A program made the position numbers and the translations under genes. The notes under the pieces were generated by a model that was given only the letters and a program-made list of their open reading frames with translations, was not told the origin of the DNA and searched no databases. A stretch of 33,312 nucleotides of DNA from Victivallales bacterium (GTDB lineage: Bacteria; Verrucomicrobiota; Lentisphaeria; Oligosphaerales; Lenti-02): contig QKCY01000568.1 of the NCBI GenBank assembly GCA_003245525.1, positions 1 to 33,312 of the forward strand, written 5' to 3'. Shown here in pieces: positions 16,499 through 24,791 of the stretch (its first letter is position 1; each line of letters opens with the position of its first letter).

Positions 16499-16586
16499 CG
16501 ATTGCCCTGTTCCCTACGTGGCTGGGGTCGGCAATCGGGGCAAATGGCACGGCTCTCGCTTTCTCACATTCGCGAATTGGCAATCG
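16499..16586. repeat. Three copies of GGCAATCG in the divergent control region
   Basis: CGATTGCC (16499-16506, inverted), GGCAATCG (16530-16537) and GGCAATCG (16579-16586) occur within 88 bp between the pseudokinase and the UroD-like gene. The first two form an inverted pair. They could be binding sites for one regulator acting on either gene. This is seen directly; the function is inference. Confidence 0.35.
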
Positions 16587-16665
16587 CAAACGGCCCCCTT
16601 GCATGAATCGCCCTCGCGGGGTTACCGTAGTGCATTCCTGTCGCAGGCAGTTACGGAGACATCCC

Positions 16666-18111
16666 ATGGGTTCCGCCATCCCGACCGAGCGGCTCTACGC
16701 CCAACGCCTCACCCGCTACCTGACCGCGTTGCGGAACGAGAAGCCCGACCGCATCCCGGTCCGGCCCTTCGTGGCGGAATTCGCCGGCAAGTACGCCGGA
16801 TTCACGAACCAGGAGGTGACGCACGACTACCGCAAGGCCTTCGCGGCGGTCTGCCGTTGCGCCGCCGACTTCGACTGGGACGCGATGGTCGCCAACATGG
16901 TCTACGTCTGGACCGGGCTGACCCAGGCCATCGGCTTGCGCTACTATGGCATTCCCGGGATCGAGGTCCCCGCCGAATCGGGCTTCCAGTACCTGGAGCC
17001 GCCCGAGAGCGAGGCCTTCATGCGGGAGGACGAGTACGACGCCCTGATCGAGGACCCCACCTCCTTCCTCTACAACGTCTGGCTGCCCCGCGTCGCCCGC
17101 GACGTGCCGGCTCCCGGCCAGCCCGCCTCCTACCGCGGCCATCTGGCTCTGGTCAAGGGCGGCATGGCCATGCTGGACTACTTCACCGCCTTCGGCCCCC
17201 AGTGCGCCCGCCTCCGCCACGAGTTCGGCATGCCCGGCGCCATCGCCGGCATCCTCAAGGCACCGCTCGATATCATGGCCGACAAGCTCCGCGGCTACGT
17301 GGGCCTGACCATGGACCTCATGACCCAGCCCGACAAGGTCCGCCGCGCCTGCGAGGCCCTGGCCCCCCACCTTTGCCACGTGGCCAGCTGCACCGCCGAC
17401 CCGGCCCGCCAGTTGCCAATCGGCTTCTGGATGCACCGGGGCTGCGTGCCCTTCGTCACGCCCCAACAATTCGACACCATCTACTGGCCCACCCTCAAGC
17501 CCATCATCCTGGAGCTCTGGCGGCAGGGACACCAGACTCTCTTCTATGCCGAAGGCAACTGGAACCACCATCTCGGTGCCTTCGCCGAGTTGCCGGAGAA
17601 GTCCATCGTCTACCATGTGGACCACGCCGACATCTTCGCAGTGCATCGCCGTCTCGGCGACCGCTTCTGCCTCAGCGGCGGCATTCCCAACACCCTCCTG
17701 TGGAATGGGTCGCCGGAGGATGTCCGCGCCTATGCCAAACGGGTCATCGACGGTGTGGCGGCCGACGGCGGCTACATCATGGACGCCTCGGCGATCATGC
17801 AGAACGACACCAGCATCGAGAACCTCCAGGCCCTCACCGACTTCACCCACGAATACGGTACCTATTCCTCCACCGACGCCATGCCGTTGCGGGATGTGGA
17901 TGCGCCGACCTTCGCCCCCGAGGAGTACCGGAACCCCGGCGCGCCTCCCGCCTGCACGACCCGGAATCCGCCCGGTGTCTGTCTGCCCTGGGACGAGATC
18001 AGGCGCGATCTGCCGCCCGTCACCGGAGACACCGATCTGCTGCGGGAGATATGGGGCAACGTGGACGGGTTGGGCAATATGTTCATCTGGCAATGCCTGC
18101 TGTCATTCTAG
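16666..18111 (+). CDS. Uroporphyrinogen decarboxylase-like (URO-D superfamily) protein
   Basis: A 481-residue protein of the URO-D/cobalamin-independent methyltransferase-like superfamily. Features include RIPVRPFVAEFAGKYAGF near the N terminus, a DFDWDAMVANMVYVW segment, LTMDLMTQPDKVRRACEAL in the middle, and a C-terminal FCLSGGIPNTLLWNGSPEDV barrel strand, which is the family's glycine-rich motif. It is about 130 residues longer than true HemE, and the usual zinc/corrinoid-type HxCG(N) motif reads FYAEGNWNHH. It is therefore probably not the haem enzyme and more likely one of the many uncharacterised paralogues, some of which work in methyl transfer. The ATG at 16666 has GGAG seven bases upstream. 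A stem-loop follows the stop codon. Confidence 0.8.
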   Translation: MGSAIPTERLYAQRLTRYLTALRNEKPDRIPVRPFVAEFAGKYAGFTNQEVTHDYRKAFAAVCRCAADFDWDAMVANMVYVWTGLTQAIGLRYYGIPGIEVPAESGFQYLEPPESEAFMREDEYDALIEDPTSFLYNVWLPRVARDVPAPGQPASYRGHLALVKGGMAMLDYFTAFGPQCARLRHEFGMPGAIAGILKAPLDIMADKLRGYVGLTMDLMTQPDKVRRACEALAPHLCHVASCTADPARQLPIGFWMHRGCVPFVTPQQFDTIYWPTLKPIILELWRQGHQTLFYAEGNWNHHLGAFAELPEKSIVYHVDHADIFAVHRRLGDRFCLSGGIPNTLLWNGSPEDVRAYAKRVIDGVAADGGYIMDASAIMQNDTSIENLQALTDFTHEYGTYSSTDAMPLRDVDAPTFAPEEYRNPGAPPACTTRNPPGVCLPWDEIRRDLPPVTGDTDLLREIWGNVDGLGNMFIWQCLLSF

Positions 18112-18143
18112 AACCGCTCTGGGCATTGCATCCCGGGGCGCAA

Positions 18144-18161
18144 CCCCTACGTTGGTAGGGG
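18144..18161. repeat. Small perfect stem-loop after the UroD-like gene
   Basis: CCCCTAC (18144-18150), loop GTTG, GTAGGGG (18155-18161): a perfect seven-base stem. There is no T-tract, so it is not a classic terminator. It could be a short REP-type element or a transcript 3' end stabiliser. Confidence 0.4.
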
Positions 18162-18213
18162 GGAACCGAGCCAATCCCGCCGGTGTCGGTTCAGCCCAAG
18201 GATACTCCGATCT

Positions 18214-19281
18214 GTGAAACGGCTCCTACTGCTCATGTCATTGTTGATGCTGATCGCCGCCCTGGCGGCCATATGGTTCACCGGCGGCCTACAGGCTGGA
18301 GAGGACCAAGCCGAGACCAAGGCCGCCCCCCCCGCCAAGATGGAGCGGTTCGGAATCCGCTGGTTCGGCGATGGCGCCTGGCAGCCGCTGCCCGAGCGGT
18401 TGCCGGAACAGCTCGTGCTGCTGGTCCATGGCCTCGACGAGCCTGGCTACCTGTGGCGCGACCTGGCTCCTGCTCTGGCCCGGGCCGATGTCCCGACCGC
18501 CCGGTTCGACTACCCCAACGACCAGGGCGTGGTGCTGTCGAGCACCCTGCTCGGCTCCTGGCTGCCCCAGTTGCGCCAGCGGGGGACCAAGCAGATCGTG
18601 GTCGTGGGGCATAGCATGGGAGGCCTGGTCAGCCGCGAGTACCTCGCCGACCCGGTCCTGGACTACCGCAAGCACCTGCGCGAGGGCACGGTCCCCCGCA
18701 TCCGGACTCTGGTCATGGTGGGTACCCCCAACCAGGGCTCGCCCATGGCGCGTTTCCGCCTCGTCGCCGAGTGCCGCGAACAGTGGACCCGGTTCCTGCA
18801 GGGCGACGGCCAACTGCTCGGTGCCATGGCCGACGGCGACGGCGAAGCGGGCAAGGACCTCCTGCCCGGCTGCGAATTCCTGCGGGCCCTCAATGCCCGC
18901 GAACTGCCCCGCGACGTACACTTTGCGATCATCGCCGGGATTGTCAGTCCTCTCTCGGAGGCGGACCTGGCCAGTGCCGCCAGCCATTGGCAGCAGAACC
19001 TGCCGGGTTTCCTCCACGGTCCCGTCAATCAGATGGAGCGCCAGTTGGCCGACGTGGCCAATGGCATGGGCGACGGGGTCGTGTCCCTGGCTTCCACCCG
19101 GCTGCCCGGCGTCGAGGACCATACCTCGGTGCGGGGCAACCACATCTCCATGCTCCAAGGCGATGGCAAGCCCAACCACGAACCGCCTCCCGCCGTGCCG
19201 ATCATCCTGGACCGGGTCCGGCAAACCTGGCCCGAACGCTTTCCCAAACTGAATTCTTCCACGCAGGAGAACAAACCATGA
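18214..19281 (+). CDS. Secreted or membrane-anchored alpha/beta-hydrolase (lipase/esterase)
   Basis: A 355-residue alpha/beta-hydrolase that probably cleaves an ester or acyl bond. The N terminus (LLLLMSLLMLIAALAAIWF) is a signal peptide or membrane anchor. An oxyanion HG is at residues 72-73 (LLVHGLDEPGYLW), the nucleophile elbow GHSMGG has Ser134, Asp287 sits in MGDGVVSL, and His310 in RGNHISML, so a complete Ser-Asp-His triad can be seen. The order and spacing fit a lipase/PGAP1-like fold. The GTG at 18214 is preceded by AAGGAT. The stop overlaps the start of the flavin reductase gene (ATGA), so the two are translationally coupled. The natural substrate is unknown. Confidence 0.85.
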   Translation: MKRLLLLMSLLMLIAALAAIWFTGGLQAGEDQAETKAAPPAKMERFGIRWFGDGAWQPLPERLPEQLVLLVHGLDEPGYLWRDLAPALARADVPTARFDYPNDQGVVLSSTLLGSWLPQLRQRGTKQIVVVGHSMGGLVSREYLADPVLDYRKHLREGTVPRIRTLVMVGTPNQGSPMARFRLVAECREQWTRFLQGDGQLLGAMADGDGEAGKDLLPGCEFLRALNARELPRDVHFAIIAGIVSPLSEADLASAASHWQQNLPGFLHGPVNQMERQLADVANGMGDGVVSLASTRLPGVEDHTSVRGNHISMLQGDGKPNHEPPPAVPIILDRVRQTWPERFPKLNSSTQENKP

Positions 19282-19787
19282 ATCAGACGCCTGTCGCGCC
19301 CCTTTCCGTCCTGGGCGAGGTGATGGAACAGCTTCCCCGGGGTGCCTTTCTCACGGTCAAGCACAAGAACCGGGTCAACACCATGACCATCGGCTGGGGC
19401 CTGGCCGGGGTGGTCTGGAGCAAGCCCGTCCTCACCGTGCTCGTCCGCCCGGGCCGCCACACCTTCAAGCTGATCGAGCAGGCCCCCGATTTCACGGTGA
19501 GCGTGCCCCTCAAGGGGACGCTGGCCAAGGAACTGGGCTATTGCGGCAGCCATTCCGGCAGTGCCGTGGACAAGATCGCCGAGTGCGGTTTCACCCTCGC
19601 CACCGCCGAGGACTGCCACTCGCCCTTCCTGGCCTTTCCGGGCCTGCACTTCGCCTGCAAGACCATGCTCCGCGCCCCGCTGAATCCGGACCTGATGGAC
19701 CCCTCCATCGCCTCGGTCTATCCCCAGAAGGACTACCACACCTTCTACCATGGCGAGGTGATCGGGGCCTGGCGGCTGGAAGAGTAA
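19278..19787 (+). CDS. Flavin reductase family (FMN-binding) protein
   Basis: A 169-residue protein of the DIM6/NTAB flavin reductase family: a split beta-barrel that binds FMN and reduces flavin with NAD(P)H or acts in related redox steps. The start reads AFLTVKHKNRVNTMTIGWG, the family's N-terminal barrel, followed by KPVLTVLVRPGRHTFKLIE and DFTVSVPL, and a C-terminal YHGEVIGAW strand. It overlaps the lipase stop by four bases, with CAGGAG upstream, so both are made from one mRNA. How a flavin reductase would relate to an exported lipase is not obvious. It could also be a bystander with a general redox role. Confidence 0.9.
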   Translation: MNQTPVAPLSVLGEVMEQLPRGAFLTVKHKNRVNTMTIGWGLAGVVWSKPVLTVLVRPGRHTFKLIEQAPDFTVSVPLKGTLAKELGYCGSHSGSAVDKIAECGFTLATAEDCHSPFLAFPGLHFACKTMLRAPLNPDLMDPSIASVYPQKDYHTFYHGEVIGAWRLEE

Positions 19788-19856
19788 TCGGAGACCCGAA
19801 GAATCGCCTTTCCGGTGTGAATAGAACGGGCCGACGGAACGTCGCATAGGGTGTCG

Positions 19857-20486
19857 ATGCCATGCATCGGCCTGTGCAACCGTCGGCCCCCAGGACACGA
19901 CAAGCCCTTGGACGCCGCCACCAAAAACCTGTTGCGCCAAGCCCAGGAGGGCGACATGGAAGCGTTCGCGACCGTGTTCGAGCAGTTCCGCCCGCTGATG
20001 CACACCGTGGCCTATCGCCTGGTGGGCAGCGACGACTGCGACGACGTGGTCATGGATACCTTCCTCAAGGCCTGGCGGGCCCTGCCCACCATCCGCAACC
20101 TGGAAGCGGCGCGAACCTGGCTCTGCCGCATGGTCCGCAACACCGCCCTCGATCTGCTCCGCAAGCACAACCGCGAGCGCAGCCATGTGGTCGAGGACGA
20201 GGTGGACGAGGACGGCATCGGACTGCTCGACCGGATTGCCGACGAGGACGCCCCGGTTGCCGACCGGGCCGGGGAGCGGAACGAGCTGGCCGGCATTCTC
20301 CAGGAGGCGCTGGGGGAGCTCGGCGAGGAACACCGCACGGTCATCCTCCTCCGCGAGGCGGACGGTCTCAGCTACAAGGAGATCGCCGTCACCACCGGGG
20401 TCGGCATCGGCACGGTCATGTCCCGGCTCTTCTATGCCAAGCGCAAACTCCGCAAACTCCTGGCCGCACAGGGGGTGACGCTATGA
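19857..20486 (+). CDS. ECF-type RNA polymerase sigma factor
   Basis: A 209-residue extracytoplasmic-function (sigma-70 family group 4) sigma factor. Region 2 is seen in DMEAFATVFEQFRPLM, DCDDVVMDTFLKAWRAL and the following NTALDLLRKHNRER. An acidic linker (VEDEVDEDG) leads to region 4, with LGEEHRTVILLREADGLSYKEIA and a helix-turn-helix GVGIGTVMSRLFYAKRKL that would read the -35. Two starts compete: GTG at 19851 and ATG at 19857, the latter with AGGG at a short distance. The stop overlaps the next gene's ATG (ATGA), the usual arrangement of a sigma factor with its regulator. The target promoters are unknown. Confidence 0.93.
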   Translation: MPCIGLCNRRPPGHDKPLDAATKNLLRQAQEGDMEAFATVFEQFRPLMHTVAYRLVGSDDCDDVVMDTFLKAWRALPTIRNLEAARTWLCRMVRNTALDLLRKHNRERSHVVEDEVDEDGIGLLDRIADEDAPVADRAGERNELAGILQEALGELGEEHRTVILLREADGLSYKEIAVTTGVGIGTVMSRLFYAKRKLRKLLAAQGVTL

Positions 20487-20890
20487 AAATGAACCGCAAA
20501 ACCAACCTTGGCGAACTGCTCCGCACCACCGCTCGGGTCCCGGAACGCCCGGCGGCCGATTTCTGGGAGGATTTCCGCGCCCGCGCCACGCTGGTTCCCC
20601 AGGCGGTACCGTCGCGGACCGCCGCGCCGACGGGCCGCTGGCTACTGGCCGCCGCCTCCCTCGCCGCCGCCGTGATGCTGATCTTTGCCATCGCCCTCCC
20701 CCGCTCCGGAAGCAACGACGGCAGCTTGGCCGTGGCCTCTCTCCCGACCCCGGCCAAGAACGGCCGCCTGTCCCGGATCGAGGAGGTGCAAGTTTTCCTC
20801 GACAATGCCAGTGTCACCATCATTGAAGACAGCGAGAACGGTGGTACCGTGGTCTTCGTGGAGGCCGCACCTCAGCCCAACCGAACGTAA
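20483..20890 (+). CDS. Single-pass membrane protein, likely anti-sigma factor
   Basis: A 135-residue protein with a cytoplasmic N-terminal part (residues 1-50, including ADFWEDFRAR), one membrane segment (about 52-72, WLLAAASLAAAVMLIFAIALP is the core) and an outside segment ending DNASVTIIEDSENGG. It has no zinc-binding HxxxCxxC, so it is not a ZAS-domain anti-sigma factor, but the position, four-base overlap with the sigma gene and topology fit an anti-sigma partner. No known domain is recognised. The function is inferred from context only. Confidence 0.65.
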   Translation: MKMNRKTNLGELLRTTARVPERPAADFWEDFRARATLVPQAVPSRTAAPTGRWLLAAASLAAAVMLIFAIALPRSGSNDGSLAVASLPTPAKNGRLSRIEEVQVFLDNASVTIIEDSENGGTVVFVEAAPQPNRT

Positions 20891-20906
20891 CCTTGGAGAT
20901 CCGGCC

Positions 20907-21338
20907 ATGAACCTCGCGGGCAAACCAATCTGGCGGACAGTTCTCGTTGCCTGTCTCGCCATGCTCGCTTTTGCGACCGGGGCCGCGGCAGCGGACACGC
21001 TGGATGTGATCCTGGTCAAGGCCAGCAATGAAGGTGCGAGCGATGCGGCCCTCAAGGCCTACCTGCCCCTCCTCGAACGGTCCGGCTTCAAAGCCTACCA
21101 GACCGTCGTGCGCAAGGCCGTCCCCCTGCAGGCGGGCGACGTGACCCTCGCCCAGGGCTTCAAGGCCACTCTGGGGCAAGCCGAAGGCCGCCGCGTTCCG
21201 GTGACCATCTCCCGGGGCGACAACAGCCTCATCCGCACCACCGTCAACTTCTCCCCCGACCACCCCGTGATCCTCGGCACCTACGACGGCGACGGCGGCG
21301 GCAAGATGATCGTCATCCTCGTCCTGGCCACCCCGTAA
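20907..21338 (+). CDS. Small exported protein of the sigma-factor operon
   Basis: A 143-residue protein with a clear signal peptide (VLVACLAMLAFATGAAAA) and a mature region of beta-strand character (TLDVILVKASNEG, then KMIVILVLATP at the end). No domain is recognised. It follows the membrane protein by 16 bp, has GGAG ahead of the ATG, and is the last gene of the sigma factor, membrane protein, exported protein set. It may be an envelope sensor or an effector of the regulon. Its function is unknown. Confidence 0.75.
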   Translation: MNLAGKPIWRTVLVACLAMLAFATGAAAADTLDVILVKASNEGASDAALKAYLPLLERSGFKAYQTVVRKAVPLQAGDVTLAQGFKATLGQAEGRRVPVTISRGDNSLIRTTVNFSPDHPVILGTYDGDGGGKMIVILVLATP

Positions 21339-21345
21339 CCACCGA

Positions 21346-21497
21346 GAGCGCCGACATCCCTGCCGGCATCTTCCGGGGTCCACGGAACACACGGACTTCA
21401 CGGAATGGATGGGGCTGGTCGCGACCCTGCGGACGAGATGCGTTGTCTCTTGATCAGCAGCGCTCCACGGGGAATGCCGGCAAGGATGCCGGCGCTC
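21346..21497. repeat. REP-like inverted repeat pair between convergent genes
   Basis: GAGCGCCGACATCCCTGCCGGCAT (21346-21369) and ATGCCGGCAAGGATGCCGGCGCTC (21474-21497) are inverted copies with 22 of 24 bases matching, 104 bp apart. The second copy is itself a stem-loop (GCCGGCA, AGGA, TGCCGGC, 21476-21493). Next to it, GTAGGGACT occurs twice (21501-21509 and 21515-21523). This fits a REP/BIME or MITE-like element in the convergent gap between the exported protein and the Gfo/Idh gene. Confidence 0.55.
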
Positions 21498-21536
21498 CCG
21501 GTAGGGACTTCCCAGTAGGGACTCTCCCTGTGAGGG

Positions 21537-22580
21537 TTAGTGCGAGAGGCCGGCCTTGGCAGCGAGCTGGTCCACGAGGCTGTCGTCGAATTGGGCGGGG
21601 AAGGTGACGCGCCCCCCGCGCAGGGCGGAGACGTAGATGCCCATGAGCGCCTCGAAGGACAGCAGGGAGTTGTCCAAGTCCGAACTGTGCCCCACGGCGG
21701 GGTTGGCCACGTAGCGGGCCACATCATCGAGATGGGCGGCGATGGCGGCCACGAAGTGCTCGTCCCAGCTCGACGGCTCCACGTTGCGGGTGCCTTCGTC
21801 GAAACGGATCACTTCCAGGGTGCGGTTCAGGGTGATGGTGGCCATGCCCCGGTCGCCGATGGCGGTGATGCCGAAGTGGTGCCACTTGTTGGTCTCCCCC
21901 GGGTAGTTGGGGCCCACGTTGCCGACTTCGAGCAGGGCGCGCACGCCGTTGGCGAAGGCCAGTTCGGCGATGGCGGAATCGGGGGCCGAGGCCCCGGCCT
22001 TGGCGAGGCCGGAGAGGTCGTCGATCTGGCCCATCACCCATTCCAGGGGAGCATGGCCGTTGAAGTGCATAAGCATGTCCACCAGATGGGTGCCCTGCTC
22101 CAGCAGGTTGCCCTGGCAACTGGCGCGGAAGAACTGCACCTTGCCCAGCGCCCCGTCCTGGAGGAGCCCGGCCAGCTTGTGCCAGGCGGGGAGGTACTTC
22201 TTCTGATGGTTCACGGTGAGCAGCGTGCCCGTGGCCCGGCATTGCTCGGCGATGGTCTGCGCCTCGCTGGGGAGCAGGGCCATGGGTTTCTCGGTGTTGA
22301 CCAGGCGCACGAAGGGCCGCTTGCAGGCAGCGAGGATGGGAGCCACGCGGCAGTGGGGATTGCAGGAGATGTCCAGCACATCGGGGCGCAACTCGTCGAG
22401 CATCGCCTCCAGATCGGTTCCGCCCGGCACCCCGTACTCGCGGGTCAGGGCGTCCAGTTTGTCCTGGTTGCGGTGACCGCAGATACCGACCAACTCGATC
22501 TCCGAACACAGCCGGTACGCCTTGGCGTGGGCGCCTGCCCAGCCGCCGGTGCCAAGAAGAAGAGCACGACAGGTAGCCAT
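21537..22580 (-). CDS. Gfo/Idh/MocA family oxidoreductase
   Basis: A 347-residue NAD(P)-dependent dehydrogenase of the Gfo/Idh/MocA superfamily. The N-terminal dinucleotide loop reads ALLLGTGGWAGAHAKAY, followed by a Rossmann fold (ELVGICGHRNQDKLDAL), the NTEKPMALLPSEA motif with the active-site Lys, and GTHLVDMLMHF with the catalytic His/Asp region. GGAG sits upstream of the ATG at 22580. It is 34 bp downstream of the RNB exonuclease gene on the same strand and may be co-transcribed, although the two have no obvious link. It is clearly different in sequence from the dehydrogenase at 416. Confidence 0.9.
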   Translation of the reverse strand: MATCRALLLGTGGWAGAHAKAYRLCSEIELVGICGHRNQDKLDALTREYGVPGGTDLEAMLDELRPDVLDISCNPHCRVAPILAACKRPFVRLVNTEKPMALLPSEAQTIAEQCRATGTLLTVNHQKKYLPAWHKLAGLLQDGALGKVQFFRASCQGNLLEQGTHLVDMLMHFNGHAPLEWVMGQIDDLSGLAKAGASAPDSAIAELAFANGVRALLEVGNVGPNYPGETNKWHHFGITAIGDRGMATITLNRTLEVIRFDEGTRNVEPSSWDEHFVAAIAAHLDDVARYVANPAVGHSSDLDNSLLSFEALMGIYVSALRGGRVTFPAQFDDSLVDQLAAKAGLSH

Positions 22581-22614
22581 GATGCGTTGCCTCCCAGACG
22601 GGGTGTGGGACCAA

Positions 22615-24594
22615 CTAGACGACTTCGAGAATGAACTCGCTCTGCTTGGGGCGGATATCCTTGATGCGCACGTTCACCCGGTCGCCGATCTTCACCGGCT
22701 GCCGGACATGGAGCAGGCCGCGTTCGCCAATCGCCTCCAACTCGGCGAAGAGCATCCGGCCGTTCTGCTGGACCACAACCGCAGTGAGGACCTGGTCCAT
22801 GAGGTTGCGGCGCACGTGTTCGAGCAACCAGTGCCGGTTCTCCTCCCGTTCGAGGGCGCGGTTCTGGCTGGAGGTGCGGTCCACCGTGCCCACCACCTCG
22901 AAGAGCTCCTCCAGGGTGTAGGGGAAGGGTTCTCCCTCCACGTGGGCCGCCACCTGCCGCTGGATCACCAGATCGGCATAGCGCCGGATCGGGGAGCTGA
23001 CCTGGGTATACAGGTCCAGCCCGAGACCCGTGTGGGGCTGCGGATGGGTGGAGAGCCGGGTGCGCTTGATCTTCCGCACCTCGTTGATGAAGGCGATGGG
23101 ATCGTAGTCCACCAGCGTCTTCACCGGCTGCGAAGGCGGGTCCTGGACCCGGTAGATGATGGGGATGTCGTGGCGCAGGGCATACTCGGCGGTCAGCCGG
23201 TTGGCCAGGATCATGAGCTCGCTGACCAGACGGCGGCTGGGCGTGTTGGCCGCGATGAACTTCACCTCGATCTCGTCGTCGGCCACATGCACCTTGAGTT
23301 CGGGACGGTTCAGTTCGAAACCGCCAGCCGCCAGCCGCTCCGCCCGCAGCCGGTCGGTGATGGGGACCAGAGCCCGCGCGGCGGCGGCGACCTCGTGTTC
23401 CTCGGTGCCCGCCAGCATGGCGTCCACCTGTTCGTAGTCCAGCCGGTGGCGCACCTTCACCTGGGCCCCGCCGAAGGACCAGTCCCGGATCTCGCCGTCG
23501 GGGGCAAACCGCACCTCGAAACTGAGCGAAGGGCGCAGCACCCCCGCTTCCAGACTGGCCAGGTCGCACCCGATCCGCTCAGGCAGCATGGTGACGGTGG
23601 TAGAGGGCAGATAGAGCGTGAGCGGACGTTCCGCCGCCACCCGGTCCAGCGCATCGTCCTTGTGGACGAAGAAGGCGGGATCGGCGATATGGATGCCGAC
23701 CACCGTCTCGTCGCCCTCCCAGACCACGGAGAGGGCATCGTCCACCTCGCGGGTGTCGGCGTCGTCGACACTGAAGGCGACCAGCCCGGAGTAGTCGCGC
23801 CGCCGGTCGTCCGGCTGGTAGGGCGCAATCTCGGCCGCAGCGGCCAGGACGGCCTGGGAGAACCCGGCGTGGATGCCGTTTTCCAGCAGGAAGGCGTCGG
23901 CCCCCTCGGGCAGTCGCCCGGTGTGCTCGACCACCATGAGCGCCACCTTGCGGGGCGTCTCCTTCGGCCGGGCCGCCGCCAGCATCGGGATGATGTCGCT
24001 GTTGCAGCCCAGCATGAGGAAATCCAGGCACTTCTGGATGAAGGGCTCGAACTCCTCCGGCACGGCGACTGGCTCGGGGCCAGGCTTCTTCAACGCCTCG
24101 GCCAGCCAGAGTTCCTCCGCCTCGCGCTGCTTGGCCTTCTCGGCCCGCTTGGCCCGCAGTTCGAGGATTTCGGCCGCCTCCTCCCGGCTGCGGGGAGCCA
24201 TGTTGGCCCCCTTGCGCTGGAAGCGAACCGGATCGTCGAGCACCGCTTGCGCGATGGCGGCAACCTGCTCGGGACGGGCACTGCCGAAGTACTCGTTGGC
24301 CATGTCCGCGAAGGACACCTCGGCCTCCGCCTGGCCATCCAGCAGCGTCTCCCAGAGCAGCTCGATATCCACCTCCTCCTGGCAGGCCACGATCCGCTCC
24401 CGGACCTGCTGCATGGCGCTGGCCTCGTTTCCGGAGGCCGGTCCGTGGCTGACCAGCAAGGTCTTGGGGGTCACCCGTTCGGTGCGGTCGGTCTCGCCGC
24501 GCACCTGCAGGCGATCGTTGCCCCCCCGGATCACGAGGCCGAGCCGGACCTCGGTCCCTACCAGATAGCTGATGATGCAGTGTTCAAGATCCAT
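22615..24594 (-). CDS. RNB-domain (RNase II/R family) exoribonuclease
   Basis: A 659-residue 3'-5' exoribonuclease. The N-terminal ~270 residues hold a beta-barrel-like start and a helical, charged region (EILELRAKRAEKAKQREAEELW), as in the DrII/cyanobacterial branch. The RNB catalytic domain starts near residue 272 with FSVDDADTREVDDALSV; aligned to E. coli RNase II, the Asp ligands are at 277, 285 and 286, with Glu283 in place of the fourth Asp. The family signature SSPIRRYADLVIQRQV follows near the end of the domain, and a C-terminal S1-type barrel includes GDRVNVRIKDIRPKQ. The ATG at 24594 is the first that gives a normal N terminus; the extension to 24915 is arginine/proline-rich noise. 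It probably degrades mRNA or structured RNA in the cytoplasm. Confidence 0.92.
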   Translation of the reverse strand: MDLEHCIISYLVGTEVRLGLVIRGGNDRLQVRGETDRTERVTPKTLLVSHGPASGNEASAMQQVRERIVACQEEVDIELLWETLLDGQAEAEVSFADMANEYFGSARPEQVAAIAQAVLDDPVRFQRKGANMAPRSREEAAEILELRAKRAEKAKQREAEELWLAEALKKPGPEPVAVPEEFEPFIQKCLDFLMLGCNSDIIPMLAAARPKETPRKVALMVVEHTGRLPEGADAFLLENGIHAGFSQAVLAAAAEIAPYQPDDRRRDYSGLVAFSVDDADTREVDDALSVVWEGDETVVGIHIADPAFFVHKDDALDRVAAERPLTLYLPSTTVTMLPERIGCDLASLEAGVLRPSLSFEVRFAPDGEIRDWSFGGAQVKVRHRLDYEQVDAMLAGTEEHEVAAAARALVPITDRLRAERLAAGGFELNRPELKVHVADDEIEVKFIAANTPSRRLVSELMILANRLTAEYALRHDIPIIYRVQDPPSQPVKTLVDYDPIAFINEVRKIKRTRLSTHPQPHTGLGLDLYTQVSSPIRRYADLVIQRQVAAHVEGEPFPYTLEELFEVVGTVDRTSSQNRALEREENRHWLLEHVRRNLMDQVLTAVVVQQNGRMLFAELEAIGERGLLHVRQPVKIGDRVNVRIKDIRPKQSEFILEVV

Positions 24595-24710
24595 GCGGGA
24601 TTCCAGGAAGTCTCGGCCGCGACGACGGCGGCATCCGAAAGCGGATAGAGCAGACGGACCCTTGGGTCGGCCTGGCAAAGGAACGCAACAACTCCGTTCC
24701 ACGGCGCCCC

Positions 24711-24739
24711 AACATACCACCTGGCCGGGGCACCGTAAA
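24711..24739 (-). promoter_or_regulatory. Candidate promoter of the RNB exoribonuclease gene
   Basis: On the minus strand TTTACG (24739-24734) and TATGTT (24716-24711) are spaced by 17 bp, about 115 nt ahead of the ATG at 24594. The leader can form a small hairpin (GGAACG at 24680-24685 with CGTTCC at 24695-24700). Confidence 0.35.
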
Positions 24740-24791
24740 CGGGGGAACCACCCATTCCGCAAAGAAGAACGGGGGAAGCGGGGCCAACTCC

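Noticed and set aside
18144-18161. Rho-independent terminator after the UroD-like gene
   Set aside because: The stem is perfect but no T-tract follows on either strand, so I list it only as a stem-loop.
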